Below, piece by piece: positions 24,917-33,102 of a stretch of 64,000 nucleotides of DNA. Source of the stretch: Acidibrevibacterium fodinaquatile (lineage in GTDB: Bacteria; Pseudomonadota; Alphaproteobacteria; Acetobacterales; Acetobacteraceae). Positions within the stretch are counted from its first letter, which is position 1. Each line of letters begins with the position of its first letter. Location of the stretch: assembly GCF_003352165.1 (NCBI RefSeq), contig NZ_CP029176.1, positions 3,355,501 through 3,419,500 of the forward strand, written 5' to 3'. Both the position numbers and the translations under genes were made by a program. The notes below the pieces were generated by a model. The model had not been told where the DNA came from, ran no database searches, and saw only the letters and a list, made by a program, of their open reading frames with translations.

Positions 24917-25650
24917 TGCATCATCTCCCGTCGCACTCCTCCAGACAGACCGCTAAATGGCACTAGGTCGGCGACCTGTTTGATAAGAGACGCATCATCC
25001 GGTTCAAGCGGACGGTCGTAAACCGCAAATCTTGCAGCTATTGATTCTCCGTTCGCCCCGGTATCCGCGAAAGCGACATATTTTGCAGCTATCGAAACAT
25101 GATGCGGTGATACGGCGTCCACCAAAATCCAGTCGTCGCTTCCCCGGCGAAGGGCGAAGTCGAACGCATGCGATTTCCCGCTTTTGCCGGGTATCTCGAA
25201 CGACCTTTCCAGCCTCTTAGCCGGGACGAATTCTGTCAGAATTCGGAAAATACGCTCACGCAAGTTGTCATCGCTCGCAGAGGAGATATGTTCTACGGCC
25301 GAGAATGCCGCCGCTGCGGAGGCATTCGCTACCGCTAAAACCGCTGGCACGAGCCAGTCGCTTGAAGGGACTTCCGACACAAGTGATCCGTCAACAATCT
25401 TTAGCTGATGAAAGGCAGCCTGTCGCATCATCGCACGATGAATAGACGACGCGTCCCTCCCGTGATCCCATGCAGAGCGAGTGGCGCCTCCGCCGTCGTG
25501 TACCTTAAATCCCTCACCAAACCCTACGACATAGACATGGACCGGATCAAACGAAGGATATAGGCACTGCGTCGTCACCCGGTTACCTGCATCGGTGACG
25601 AAACAGCTAGAAAGCTTGGTTAACGCTGTCGTGAGGTGTTCGCAGAACAT
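24913..25650 (-). CDS. DUF1828/DUF1829-like hypothetical protein
   Basis: 245 residues. The N-terminal part (FVTDAGNRVTTQCLYPSFDPVHVYVVG, about 17-43) resembles DUF1828, and the later part (SHAFDFALRRGSDDWILVDAVSP, about 160-182) resembles the DUF1829 partner domain. Resemblance was judged by eye. No catalytic motif, signal or membrane helix stands out. It starts 9 bases after the upstream gene (AGGGAAG site) and overlaps the downstream 62-residue gene, so the three form one operon. GC content is visibly below the neighbourhood, pointing to transfer. Function unknown; phage- or defence-related roles are possible but not shown. Confidence 0.62.
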   Translation of the reverse strand: MFCEHLTTALTKLSSCFVTDAGNRVTTQCLYPSFDPVHVYVVGFGEGFKVHDGGGATRSAWDHGRDASSIHRAMMRQAAFHQLKIVDGSLVSEVPSSDWLVPAVLAVANASAAAAFSAVEHISSASDDNLRERIFRILTEFVPAKRLERSFEIPGKSGKSHAFDFALRRGSDDWILVDAVSPHHVSIAAKYVAFADTGANGESIAARFAVYDRPLEPDDASLIKQVADLVPFSGLSGGVRREMMQ

Positions 25651-25659
25651 GGCACTTCC

Positions 25660-26187
25660 CTAGCACGAAAACAGGTCGGTCTGTGGAGGTACGTCAAACC
25701 CGCGTTGATCGGGGTCGAAAGACAGCCGAATCACGGAACAAAACCAAGGCATTATCTGTGGCACTCTGCGAACTTGGGGCTGTAGCGGGCGCCTTGCTGG
25801 TAGGCTCCACGGGCCACCCCCGGCAAGATATTTCAGATTATCATCCCACCTATGTTCATGGGGACCACAAACGGTCGCGGGAAGCCCTTGTTGTGCGCAC
25901 CATGGGGGGTTGAACTTACATTCGTCGGCAGGAACGATGTCAATCCGCCATGCGGGCATGTTACGGAAAATCAGAGAAATGCTCGGACGGTCACGGTGGG
26001 CGACGGCGCATCGAAAGCGTAAATGCGCCCGTTCGATCCCATGCTCCTCAATGATGTCCCAGGTCGCCTCCATATCTCCCTTCCGGGACGAAGGGCGCCA
26101 TTCTGGCAGCGATCCCTTCAGACGCTTGTCGGACGCCAAAAAGGCTTCGATCGTCCGGATATCCCGATTGCGGACCGCTGCTGACAT
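25660..26187 (-). CDS. Hypothetical protein, first gene of the low-GC operon
   Basis: 175 residues. Notable are the Trp/His-rich segment CGPHEHRWDDN (about residue 107) and the C-terminal RGFDVPPQTDLFSC. It resembles uncharacterised proteins of the DUF6978 type, an uncertain recollection. The sequence LRFRCAVAHRDRPSISLIFRNMPAWRIDI (about 56-84) suggests a small beta-rich fold. It begins the three-gene operon reading toward the IS1595 remnant and diverges from the MarR gene. No function can be assigned. Confidence 0.6.
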   Translation of the reverse strand: MSAAVRNRDIRTIEAFLASDKRLKGSLPEWRPSSRKGDMEATWDIIEEHGIERAHLRFRCAVAHRDRPSISLIFRNMPAWRIDIVPADECKFNPPWCAQQGLPATVCGPHEHRWDDNLKYLAGGGPWSLPARRPLQPQVRRVPQIMPWFCSVIRLSFDPDQRGFDVPPQTDLFSC

Positions 26188-26297
26188 TCGCCCAGGGTAG
26201 CATTATGCGGGGCTACGTCCATATCTTGTTCCGTGTTCGTCAACCAGATAATCGCCTTTTCAAGCCTCTTGACGCCTCCCCCGCGCCGGGTCGATTA

Positions 26298-26309
26298 TTT
26301 GTATACAAA
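26298..26309. promoter_or_regulatory. Palindromic operator candidate for the MarR regulator
   Basis: TTTGTATACAAA is a perfect 12-base palindrome in the gap between the divergent low-GC operon and the MarR gene, 57 bases before the MarR GTG. Its size and symmetry fit a MarR-family dimer site, and MarR proteins commonly control their own operon. No binding evidence is visible beyond this. Confidence 0.55.
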
Positions 26310-26366
26310 CGATACCTGCTCCTGTCCCGCGCCTGACGCCAGGGCGGGCGGGCTTGGCGAAAGCGA

Positions 26367-26858
26367 GTGAAAGCGATGACCAAGGCTGCCGGCGTAGGCG
26401 CGCCCGCTTGCGATGAGGCCGCTGCCGCTGACACCCCGGCTTGGGGGGGCTATGTGGTGGAAGCGCAGGCCGGTTTCCTGCTCCGCCGCGCCCATCAGCG
26501 CCACGCCGCTTTGTTTCAGGAAATGATGGGTGCCCGCGATCTGACGCCGACCCAGTTCACCGCCCTCATCAAAATCGTCACCTGCGGCGCGGTGACGCAA
26601 AACCGCCTCGGCCGCCTCGCCGCGATGGATCCGGCGACGATCCAGGGCGTCGTCCGACGTCTCGTCGCGCGCGGGTTGGTCACCCGCGCCTTCGACCCCG
26701 CTGACCGCCGCACCCATGTGCTCCGCGCAACCCCGGCAGGGCTTGAAGTGGCGCGGCAAGCCGTGGCATGCGCAACCGAAATCACCGCAGCGACCCTGGC
26801 GCCGCTCTCGCCGGCGGAACGACCTTTGTTTCTCGCTCTTCTCAAGAAGTTGATCTGA
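26367..26858 (+). CDS. MarR family transcriptional regulator
   Basis: 163-residue winged helix-turn-helix protein. It shows FLLRRAHQRHAALFQEMM (about 36-53), DLTPTQFTALIKIVTCG (about 56-72), the recognition-helix region NRLGRLAAMDPATIQGVVRRLVARGLV (about 76-102) and the wing with DPADRRTHVLRATPAG. The start may be GTG at 26367 or ATG at 26376. It lies 3 bases before the large flavoprotein gene, so it likely regulates that gene. The palindrome at 26298-26309 is the likely site. Confidence 0.88.
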   Translation: MKAMTKAAGVGAPACDEAAAADTPAWGGYVVEAQAGFLLRRAHQRHAALFQEMMGARDLTPTQFTALIKIVTCGAVTQNRLGRLAAMDPATIQGVVRRLVARGLVTRAFDPADRRTHVLRATPAGLEVARQAVACATEITAATLAPLSPAERPLFLALLKKLI

Positions 26859-26861
26859 ACG

Positions 26862-29800
26862 ATGCTAGAACACCCCGCCCCCACGCTCGGCCTCGGCTTC
26901 GATTTCCCGTCGCTCGCGACGCGGGAGGGGCTGATCCAGCTCGATCAGGCGTTTCTCGCCACCCTCGGCGCCGAGGAGCCGGCGCTGGCGACGCGCCTGC
27001 TGGCCGCGCGTGCCGCCCCGGAGGCGCTCGCGCCCAAGGATGAGAGCGATCTCGTCATCGCGCTCGGCCGCCATCTCGATCGGTTCGTTGCAAACCTGTT
27101 TGGCATCGGCGCCGAGGTCGAGGCGCTTGCCCGCCGCACCCATGCGCTCGATCCGATCCATGCCTGCAAGCGGCTTTTCGTCCAGCGCCAAGCGGTGCGG
27201 CAATTTCCCGAGGCGGCGGGGTTCGACGGCGAGGCGCTGCGCTGCGCATTCGAGGCGAAACTTGGTGCGCCGCTGACCGAGGCGGGCTTTGCCGCCGCCG
27301 TCACCGGGTTCGAGGCCGGCGGCGACGAGGAAGGGCTCGATCTCGCGCGCCGCTATGCCGCCTGGGCGGTGCTGAGTGACGCCGGCCAAGCGCGGCACCG
27401 CGATGGCACGCTTTTCAAGGTGCCGCACAAGCCCGATCCCGCCCGTCTCGTTCCCGTCGAAACCATTCTCCGCGACGGCGTCACCATGCTGCGTCTTCCC
27501 GAGCATGATTGGCGCGCCCGCGATGGCTTCGCGCTCACCGATCCCGGGATGAACGACCAACAGGCGCTCGATCAGATGAATTACTGCATCTGGTGCCATA
27601 ATCAGGGCAAGGATTCCTGCTCGAAGGGTCTGCGCGACCGCAAAAGCGGCGAATTCCAGAAATCCCCCTTCGGCGTCACCCTCGCCGGCTGTCCGCTCGA
27701 AGAAAAAATCAGCGAAATGCACACGCTCCGCGCCGAGGGCGCGGCGATCGGCGCCTTCGCGATCATCGCCATCGACAATCCGATGATGGCGGCGACCGGG
27801 CATCGCATCTGCAATGACTGCATGAAAGCCTGCATCTATCAGAAGCAGGATCCGGTCGATATTCCCCAGGCCGAAACCTCGGTTCTGCGCGATATTCTGG
27901 CGCTGCCCTGGGGGGTCGAGATCTATGCCCTGCTGACCCGCTGGAACCCGCTCGATATCCGCCGTCCGCTGCCGCGCCAGCAAAGCGGGCGGGCGGTGCT
28001 CGTCGTCGGGCTCGGCCCGGCCGGGTTCACGCTCGCCCATCATCTGCTCAATGACGGCCATAGCGTGGTTGCGATCGACGGGCTCAAGATCGAGCCGCTC
28101 GGCTTCGATCCGCATGCGCCGATCCGCGACGCCGAAACCTTGTTCGAAAATCTCGATGACCGGGCGATGGCCGGGTTCGGCGGTGTCGCCGAATACGGCA
28201 TCACGGTGCGCTGGAACAAAAACTATCTCAAGCTGATCCGCCTGCTGCTCGAGCGGCGGGCGGGGTTTGCGATGTTCGGCGGCGTGCGTTTCGGAGGCGG
28301 GGCGACGCTTTCGATCGACGATGCCTGGGCGATGGGGTTCGATCACATCGCGCTCGCCATGGGCGCGGGGCGGCCGACCGTGCTCGACGTGCCGAACGGG
28401 CTTGCGCGCGGGGTGCGCCAAGCCTCCGACTTCCTGATGGCGCTGCAATTGACCGGGGCGGCGAAATTCTCCTCGATCGCCAATCTGCAAATCCGTCTCC
28501 CGGTGGTGGTGATCGGCGGCGGCCTCACCGCGATCGACACCGCGACCGAAAGCCTCGCCTATTACGTCCGCCAGGTGGAAAAATTCGCCCGCCGCTATGA
28601 AACCCTGATCGCCGAGCGCGGTGTGGACGCGGTGCGCGCCACCTGGTCGGCGGAGGAGCGCGAGATCGCCGCCGAATTCCTCGCCCATGCCGATGCCATT
28701 CGCGCCGAGCGCGCGGCGGCGGCGGCTTCCGGTCGGGCGCCGCATTTCGCGCCGCTGCTGGAGTCCTGGGGTGGCGCCACCATCGCCTATCGCCGCCGGC
28801 TGATCGACGCGCCCTCCTATACCCTCAATCACGAGGAGGTCGCGAAGGCGCTCGAGGAGGGCGTGCGTTTCGCCGAAGGGCTGACGCCGGTCGCGGTCAC
28901 GGTCGATCAGCATGGCCACGCTGCGTCTCTACGCTGCCGGCGCGGCGATGGCAGCGAGGTGGTCTTGCCGGCGCGCGCCATTCTGGTCGCCGCCGGCACC
29001 CAGCCCAACACCGTTCTCGCGCGCGAAGATGGGCGCATCGCCCTCGATGGCCGCTATTTCCAAGCGATCGGCGAGGATGGTGCGCCGGTGACACCCGTTC
29101 GCGGCCTCGCCAAGCCGGAACGCGCCGAAGTGCTGATGCACCGCGCCCCCGATGGCCGCTTCGTCAGCTTTTTCGGCGACCTTCACCCGAGTTTCTTCGG
29201 CAATGTCGTCAAAGCGATGGGGAGCGCGCGGCGCGGCTATCCGGTGGTCTCGCGCGTGCTCGCCGAGCGCCCGCCCGCCGCGGATCATGCCGCCGCGGTG
29301 ATCGCGCGTTGCGAAGAGGCGCTGGTCGCGCGCGTGCATGCTGTCAACCGCCTCACGCCGACCATCGTCGAGGTGGTGGTGCACGCCCCGGCGGCGGCGC
29401 GCGCCTTCCGCCCCGGCCAGTTTTTTCGCCTGCAGAATTACGAGCGCTTCGCCCCGCGCCTCACCGAGCCAGGGATCGGCGAGACCCTGCTCGCGATGGA
29501 GGGGCTTGCCATGACCGGCGCCTGGACCGACCCGGCGCGCGGCCTGGTCGCGGTGATCGCGCTCGAGATGGGCGGCAGCTCCGATCTCTGCGCGACGCTC
29601 ACGCCGGGTGAGCGCGTCGTCCTGATGGGGCCAACCGGAACGCCGACCGAATTGCCGGAAAAGAGTGTGGTTGCTCTCGTCGGCGGCGGCCTCGGCAATG
29701 CGGTGCTGTTCAGCATCGGCGCAGCCCTCCGTGCGCGTGGCACGCGCGTGCTCTATTTCGCCGGCTATAAGAAGATGATCGACCGCTACAAGGTCGAGGA

Positions 29801-30335
29801 GATCGAGCGTGCCGCCGACGTCATCGTCTGGTGCTGCGATGAGGCGCCGGGCTTCACCCCGGCCCGGCCGCAGGATCGCAGCTTCGTCGGCAATATCGTC
29901 GCCGCCATGGTGGCCTATGGCGAGGGCCGGCTCGGCGAACAGGAGGTGCCGCTCGCCGCGTGCGAGCACCTCATCGCCATCGGCTCTGACCGCATGATGC
30001 AAGCGGTGGGGGCGGCGCGGCATGGCGTGCTCGCGCCGTTCCTCAAGCCCGGCCACAGCGCCATCGGCTCGATCAACTCGCCGATGCAGTGCATGATGAA
30101 GGAGGTCTGCGCGCAATGCTTGCAGCCACAGATCGACCCGGTGAGCGGCGAGCGGAGTGTTGTTTTTTCCTGCTTCAACCAGGATCAGGGGTTGGACCGG
30201 GTGGATTTCCCGGCGCTCGCCGAGCGCTTGCGTCAGAACAGTCTTCAGGAAAAACTGACCGCGCACTGGATCGACCGCGCATTGCGGCGGCTCGCTCTGC
30301 GCGGGTCGCCCGCGGTCGAAGAGGCCATCGGATAA
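26862..30335 (+). CDS. Large GltD-PyrK-like FAD/NAD(P)/Fe-S oxidoreductase fusion
   Basis: An 1157-residue cytosolic flavoprotein with two electron-transfer halves. After an N-terminal helical region (about 1-200) comes a Cys cluster like GltD-type proteins (Cys242, 245, 253; Cys317, 320, 324), then a FAD Rossmann motif VVGLGPAGFTLAHHLL (about 380-395) and an NAD(P) Rossmann motif VVVIGGGLTAIDTATE (about 547). From about residue 810 it resembles ferredoxin reductase/PyrK: FRPGQFFRLQNYE, LVGGGLGNAVLFSIGAAL and a C-terminal Cys set C1077-x5-C1083-x2-C1086, C1104 for a [2Fe-2S] cluster. Substrate is unknown. It is coupled to the MarR gene; a 124-bp repeat starts 10 bases after its stop. Confidence 0.8.
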   Translation: MLEHPAPTLGLGFDFPSLATREGLIQLDQAFLATLGAEEPALATRLLAARAAPEALAPKDESDLVIALGRHLDRFVANLFGIGAEVEALARRTHALDPIHACKRLFVQRQAVRQFPEAAGFDGEALRCAFEAKLGAPLTEAGFAAAVTGFEAGGDEEGLDLARRYAAWAVLSDAGQARHRDGTLFKVPHKPDPARLVPVETILRDGVTMLRLPEHDWRARDGFALTDPGMNDQQALDQMNYCIWCHNQGKDSCSKGLRDRKSGEFQKSPFGVTLAGCPLEEKISEMHTLRAEGAAIGAFAIIAIDNPMMAATGHRICNDCMKACIYQKQDPVDIPQAETSVLRDILALPWGVEIYALLTRWNPLDIRRPLPRQQSGRAVLVVGLGPAGFTLAHHLLNDGHSVVAIDGLKIEPLGFDPHAPIRDAETLFENLDDRAMAGFGGVAEYGITVRWNKNYLKLIRLLLERRAGFAMFGGVRFGGGATLSIDDAWAMGFDHIALAMGAGRPTVLDVPNGLARGVRQASDFLMALQLTGAAKFSSIANLQIRLPVVVIGGGLTAIDTATESLAYYVRQVEKFARRYETLIAERGVDAVRATWSAEEREIAAEFLAHADAIRAERAAAAASGRAPHFAPLLESWGGATIAYRRRLIDAPSYTLNHEEVAKALEEGVRFAEGLTPVAVTVDQHGHAASLRCRRGDGSEVVLPARAILVAAGTQPNTVLAREDGRIALDGRYFQAIGEDGAPVTPVRGLAKPERAEVLMHRAPDGRFVSFFGDLHPSFFGNVVKAMGSARRGYPVVSRVLAERPPAADHAAAVIARCEEALVARVHAVNRLTPTIVEVVVHAPAAARAFRPGQFFRLQNYERFAPRLTEPGIGETLLAMEGLAMTGAWTDPARGLVAVIALEMGGSSDLCATLTPGERVVLMGPTGTPTELPEKSVVALVGGGLGNAVLFSIGAALRARGTRVLYFAGYKKMIDRYKVEEIERAADVIVWCCDEAPGFTPARPQDRSFVGNIVAAMVAYGEGRLGEQEVPLAACEHLIAIGSDRMMQAVGAARHGVLAPFLKPGHSAIGSINSPMQCMMKEVCAQCLQPQIDPVSGERSVVFSCFNQDQGLDRVDFPALAERLRQNSLQEKLTAHWIDRALRRLALRGSPAVEEAIG

Positions 30336-30345
30336 ATTATGTTTT

Positions 30346-30469
30346 ATACCGGTCAGCGAAATCGCTGACCGGTATGCGCGCAGGGTTGGTGTGGCGGCTG
30401 CGCGCAACATCAAAAAGATACCAACCAGCCGTCTTCAAGCAACGTGTCATTCTTTCGGCTGGCTGGTAT
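30346..30469. repeat. 124-bp dispersed three-hairpin repeat, copy 2
   Basis: Same length as 16167-16290, with three base differences: two in the left arm of hairpin 3 and one in its loop. Hairpins 1 and 2 are identical between copies. In each copy hairpin 3 has a single A-C mismatch, at different positions; on the opposite strand both become G-U pairs, suggesting that the minus-strand transcript is the structured one. Confidence 0.9.
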
Positions 30470-30471
30470 TA

Positions 30472-30528
30472 GAGCAAGGTAGGTTTTGATTGAACCATCC
30501 TGTTCAATCAAAACCGGCCAACTTGCTC
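30472..30528. repeat. Long perfect hairpin
   Basis: GGTTTTGATTGAAC (30482-30495) pairs perfectly with GTTCAATCAAAACC (30502-30515) around CATCCT. Outside this, GAGCAAG (30472-30478) pairs with CTTGCTC (30522-30528). It may be a bidirectional terminator between the convergent genes or a separate mobile repeat. Confidence 0.75.
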
Positions 30529-30541
30529 GCCAAAATAGGTG

Positions 30542-30575
30542 TAGAGCGTGATCGACGTAAACCGATCGCGCTCTA
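30542..30575. repeat. Palindrome TAGAGCGTGATCG / CGATCGCGCTCTA
   Basis: Arms at 30542-30554 and 30563-30575, 12 of 13 bases pairing around an 8-base loop. Similar palindromes are remembered from other alphaproteobacterial intergenic regions; only one copy was seen in this window. Confidence 0.6.
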
Positions 30576-30652
30576 GGGAATCAGGGCGCTGGTTGTGGCA
30601 GGGGCAAACGGTCGGTCACAGCCTCGAACCCGCCTTCCAGCGACACCTTGCA

Positions 30653-30722
30653 CATTCCAATATTGCCCGTCCCTAAAAATTCACCACCAGATCAGCAAAG
30701 TCCATTTTTCACGAGCGACTAC
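30653..30722 (-). repeat. Gene-end dispersed repeat, copy 2
   Basis: Minus-strand copy of the element at 16297-16347 and 58340-58411 (core CGTGAAAAATGG, then CTGATCTGGTGGTGAA). It supplies the last codons and the TGA stop (30709-30711) of the ATPase gene and runs in the same direction as that gene. Confidence 0.75.
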
Positions 30723-31800
30723 CTTCCCCTGGCAGGTCCAAACGCCGCTCCGTCTCTGGGTCGAAGACATGCACCGACGCGACGTCGATCGAGACCGGGA
30801 GCATCTCGCCGGCGCCGACCGGAATCCGCTCGCGAAACGCCGCGGTCAGCTTTTCGCCACCGATATCGAGCAACACCTGGGTTTCCGAGCCCGTTGGTTC
30901 GACCACCAGCACGCGCGCCGAAAAATCATTGCCTCCAAGACGGAAATGCTCGGGCCGCACGCCGTAGACGACGCGCCGGCCTGTGTCTTGTGCGTTTGCC
31001 GCGGCGACGGCGGGTGGCAGCGGCCAGCGCAGACCAGAGGCGCTGACGATCGCACCATCATTGAGCGTGCCGGCAATGAAATTCATCGCTGGCGAGCCGA
31101 GAAACCCGGCGACGAAGAGATTTTCCGGCCGGTCATAGAGCGCAAGAGGCGAGCCGATCTGTTCGACATGGCCGCTCCGCATGATGACGATTTTGTCCGC
31201 CATCGTCATCGCCTCGATCTGATCATGGGTGACGTAGACGGTGGTGGTTTTGAGACGCTGCTGCAGTTCCTTGATTTCCGAGCGCATCTGCATGCGCAGC
31301 TTGGCGTCGAGATTGGAAAGCGGCTCATCGAACAAAAACACCTGCGGGTCACGCACCAGCGCCCGCCCCATCGCGACCCGCTGGCGCTGGCCGCCGGAAA
31401 GCTGCCGCGGAAAGCGTTCGAGAAGCGTCTCGAGACCGAGGATTTGCGCGGCTTTTGCGACCCGCGTGGTGATCTCCGCCGCCGGCGCATGTGCAAGACG
31501 CAGCGCGAACGACATGTTTTGGCTCACCGTCATATGCGGATAGAGCGCGTAGTTCTGAAATACCATCGCGACATCGCGCGCCTTCGGCGGAATATCGTTG
31601 ACCCGCCGCCCATCGATCAGAATTTCGCCATCGCTGATGTCTTCGAGCCCGGCAATCATCCTGAGTAGAGTGGTCTTGCCGCAACCCGAGGGACCGACGA
31701 GAATGACGAATTCGCCGTCGGCGATATCGACGTTGACACTATGCAAGACTTCGACGGGACCAAAGAGTTTGCGGACGCCCCTGATTGTCACCGCGGCCAC
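30709..31800 (-). CDS. ABC transporter ATP-binding protein, UgpC/SmoK type
   Basis: Energises the polyol/sugar importer of this operon. The 363-residue protein has Walker A GPSGCGKT at residues 36-43, Q-loop FQNYALYPHM (about 82), signature LSGGQRQRVAMGRALVRDP (about 134-152), Walker B VFLFDEPLSNLDAK and the switch His in VYVTHDQ. From about 240 it carries the MalK-type OB-fold regulatory domain (GVRPEHFRL, about 288). It is the last gene of the operon, 27 bases after the GatZ-like gene. Its last codons (SRS and stop) come from a dispersed repeat. Confidence 0.92.
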   Translation of the reverse strand: MAAVTIRGVRKLFGPVEVLHSVNVDIADGEFVILVGPSGCGKTTLLRMIAGLEDISDGEILIDGRRVNDIPPKARDVAMVFQNYALYPHMTVSQNMSFALRLAHAPAAEITTRVAKAAQILGLETLLERFPRQLSGGQRQRVAMGRALVRDPQVFLFDEPLSNLDAKLRMQMRSEIKELQQRLKTTTVYVTHDQIEAMTMADKIVIMRSGHVEQIGSPLALYDRPENLFVAGFLGSPAMNFIAGTLNDGAIVSASGLRWPLPPAVAAANAQDTGRRVVYGVRPEHFRLGGNDFSARVLVVEPTGSETQVLLDIGGEKLTAAFRERIPVGAGEMLPVSIDVASVHVFDPETERRLDLPGEGSRS

Positions 31801-31827
31801 GACGTCACCTCCAGACTCTGAAATGTC

Positions 31828-33102
31828 TCAGCCAAGGACAGCCTCGTACTCATCGAGAACTTGGTCGATCGCGGCAAGAACCAAAGCTCGCCCGGAAAAC
31901 CTTTCGCCGGCCAAAACGCGCGACCGCAAGGCCGGAAAGAAGTGATGCATCAAGGGCTTTGGCAGATCCGACATCGCGAAACGAGCAAGTAGCGCTGTCA
32001 CCGCCGCTTCGGCGGCATCCGACGACCAGTAATAGCGAATCCGATCGCTGAAGCCATAATGGCGCTGGATTTTCTGCGAACGATCGTCCCCGATGCAATG
32101 ACTCTGCCAGAATTTCGGCGTCTCTTGCATCACTTTTTCCATGATCGTGACGAGCGATTCCGCGCCGTCGCCATCGAGGATGCGCGCAACCGAATCGAGC
32201 GCGTAAAGCGCTTCCCGGAGCGCGAACGTCAAGGCCGGGCCGACCTTGAGAATAGCGAAACCATCGGCGACCAAAGCGCGCAGCGCCGAAACCGGTTGAT
32301 AATCGGTCGAATGCGCCTCGTAAACCAAACCCGGCATGCGGGACAGGGCGTTCGACAACGCGCGCGCTTGCGCCGGTTGATAAAGCATGACGCCGAAATT
32401 ATCGTATTCGATGCCGGGTTGGACGACGATCGCGATGATCCGCGTGATCGCGTCGTGCAAACCGCATCGCGCGAAAATCTCGTGATGGAGCGCGAGCGTC
32501 GCTATCGCCGCCTCCGGTGTTGTCGGCGTAATCGCGCCCGCATCACCATGACCGCCGCCAGCCGGCGGGACTTCGGTGCCGATCACATAGTGCGGCGGCG
32601 CATAACCCGCGTCGCGCGCCGCGTCCTCGGCGGCGGCGGCGAGGCGGGCAGCGCGTTCGGCGATGACGATTTCCGGCAAACATGGCGGTTCGTCGGCGCA
32701 GGCCATGCTGGCATCAAGGTGAATTTTCGCAAACCCTGCCGTGGCAAAGGCACGAACGCAGGCCTCCGCCTCACGCAGGGCGGTTGCCACCGGCGCGTCC
32801 CGCCAAGGCAACGGGCCGAGATGATCACCGCCGAAGATGATCTGTGCCGGCGCCACGCCCTGCTTCTCGGCAACCGCCAGGACGGAGTCGCGAAACATCG
32901 CCGGTGTTGCCCCCGTATAGCCGCCGCGATGATTGACCTGATTGCAGGTCGCTTCGATCAGCACCGAATTGCCAGCGCGGGCGGCGCGCGCCAAGGCCGC
33001 CTCGATCACCATCGGATGCGCGGAACAAAGAGAGGCGACGCCGCCCTGTCCCCGCCGGGCGACAAGGGTTCGAAAAAACCCTGGGTGCGGCGTGAAAGAC
33101 AT
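31828..33102 (-). CDS. D-tagatose-bisphosphate aldolase non-catalytic subunit-like protein (GatZ/KbaZ family)
   Basis: 424 residues. It shows SAHPMVIEAALARA (about 25), VLIEATCNQVNHRGGYTGATP (about 47-67), FGGDHLGP, IHLDASMACADEP (about 128) and TDYQ, all typical of GatZ/KbaZ. Classic GatZ supports the class II aldolase GatY; in alphaproteobacterial polyol operons a GatZ-like protein often occurs without GatY, as here, and may act alone as epimerase or aldolase (inference). The ATG at 33102 overlaps the upstream stop (TGATG) and is preferred to a TTG at 33114. Confidence 0.85.
   Translation of the reverse strand: MSFTPHPGFFRTLVARRGQGGVASLCSAHPMVIEAALARAARAGNSVLIEATCNQVNHRGGYTGATPAMFRDSVLAVAEKQGVAPAQIIFGGDHLGPLPWRDAPVATALREAEACVRAFATAGFAKIHLDASMACADEPPCLPEIVIAERAARLAAAAEDAARDAGYAPPHYVIGTEVPPAGGGHGDAGAITPTTPEAAIATLALHHEIFARCGLHDAITRIIAIVVQPGIEYDNFGVMLYQPAQARALSNALSRMPGLVYEAHSTDYQPVSALRALVADGFAILKVGPALTFALREALYALDSVARILDGDGAESLVTIMEKVMQETPKFWQSHCIGDDRSQKIQRHYGFSDRIRYYWSSDAAEAAVTALLARFAMSDLPKPLMHHFFPALRSRVLAGERFSGRALVLAAIDQVLDEYEAVLG

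Larger units (their letters stand above)
30336..30708. other. Repeat nest between convergent genes
   Basis: 373 bases without a gene. It contains, in order, the second 124-bp three-hairpin repeat (30346-30469), a long perfect hairpin (30472-30528), a second palindrome (30542-30575) and most of a gene-end repeat (30653-30722). The rest (30576-30652) shows nothing recognisable. The gap separates the ends of two operons that face each other. Confidence 0.75.
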
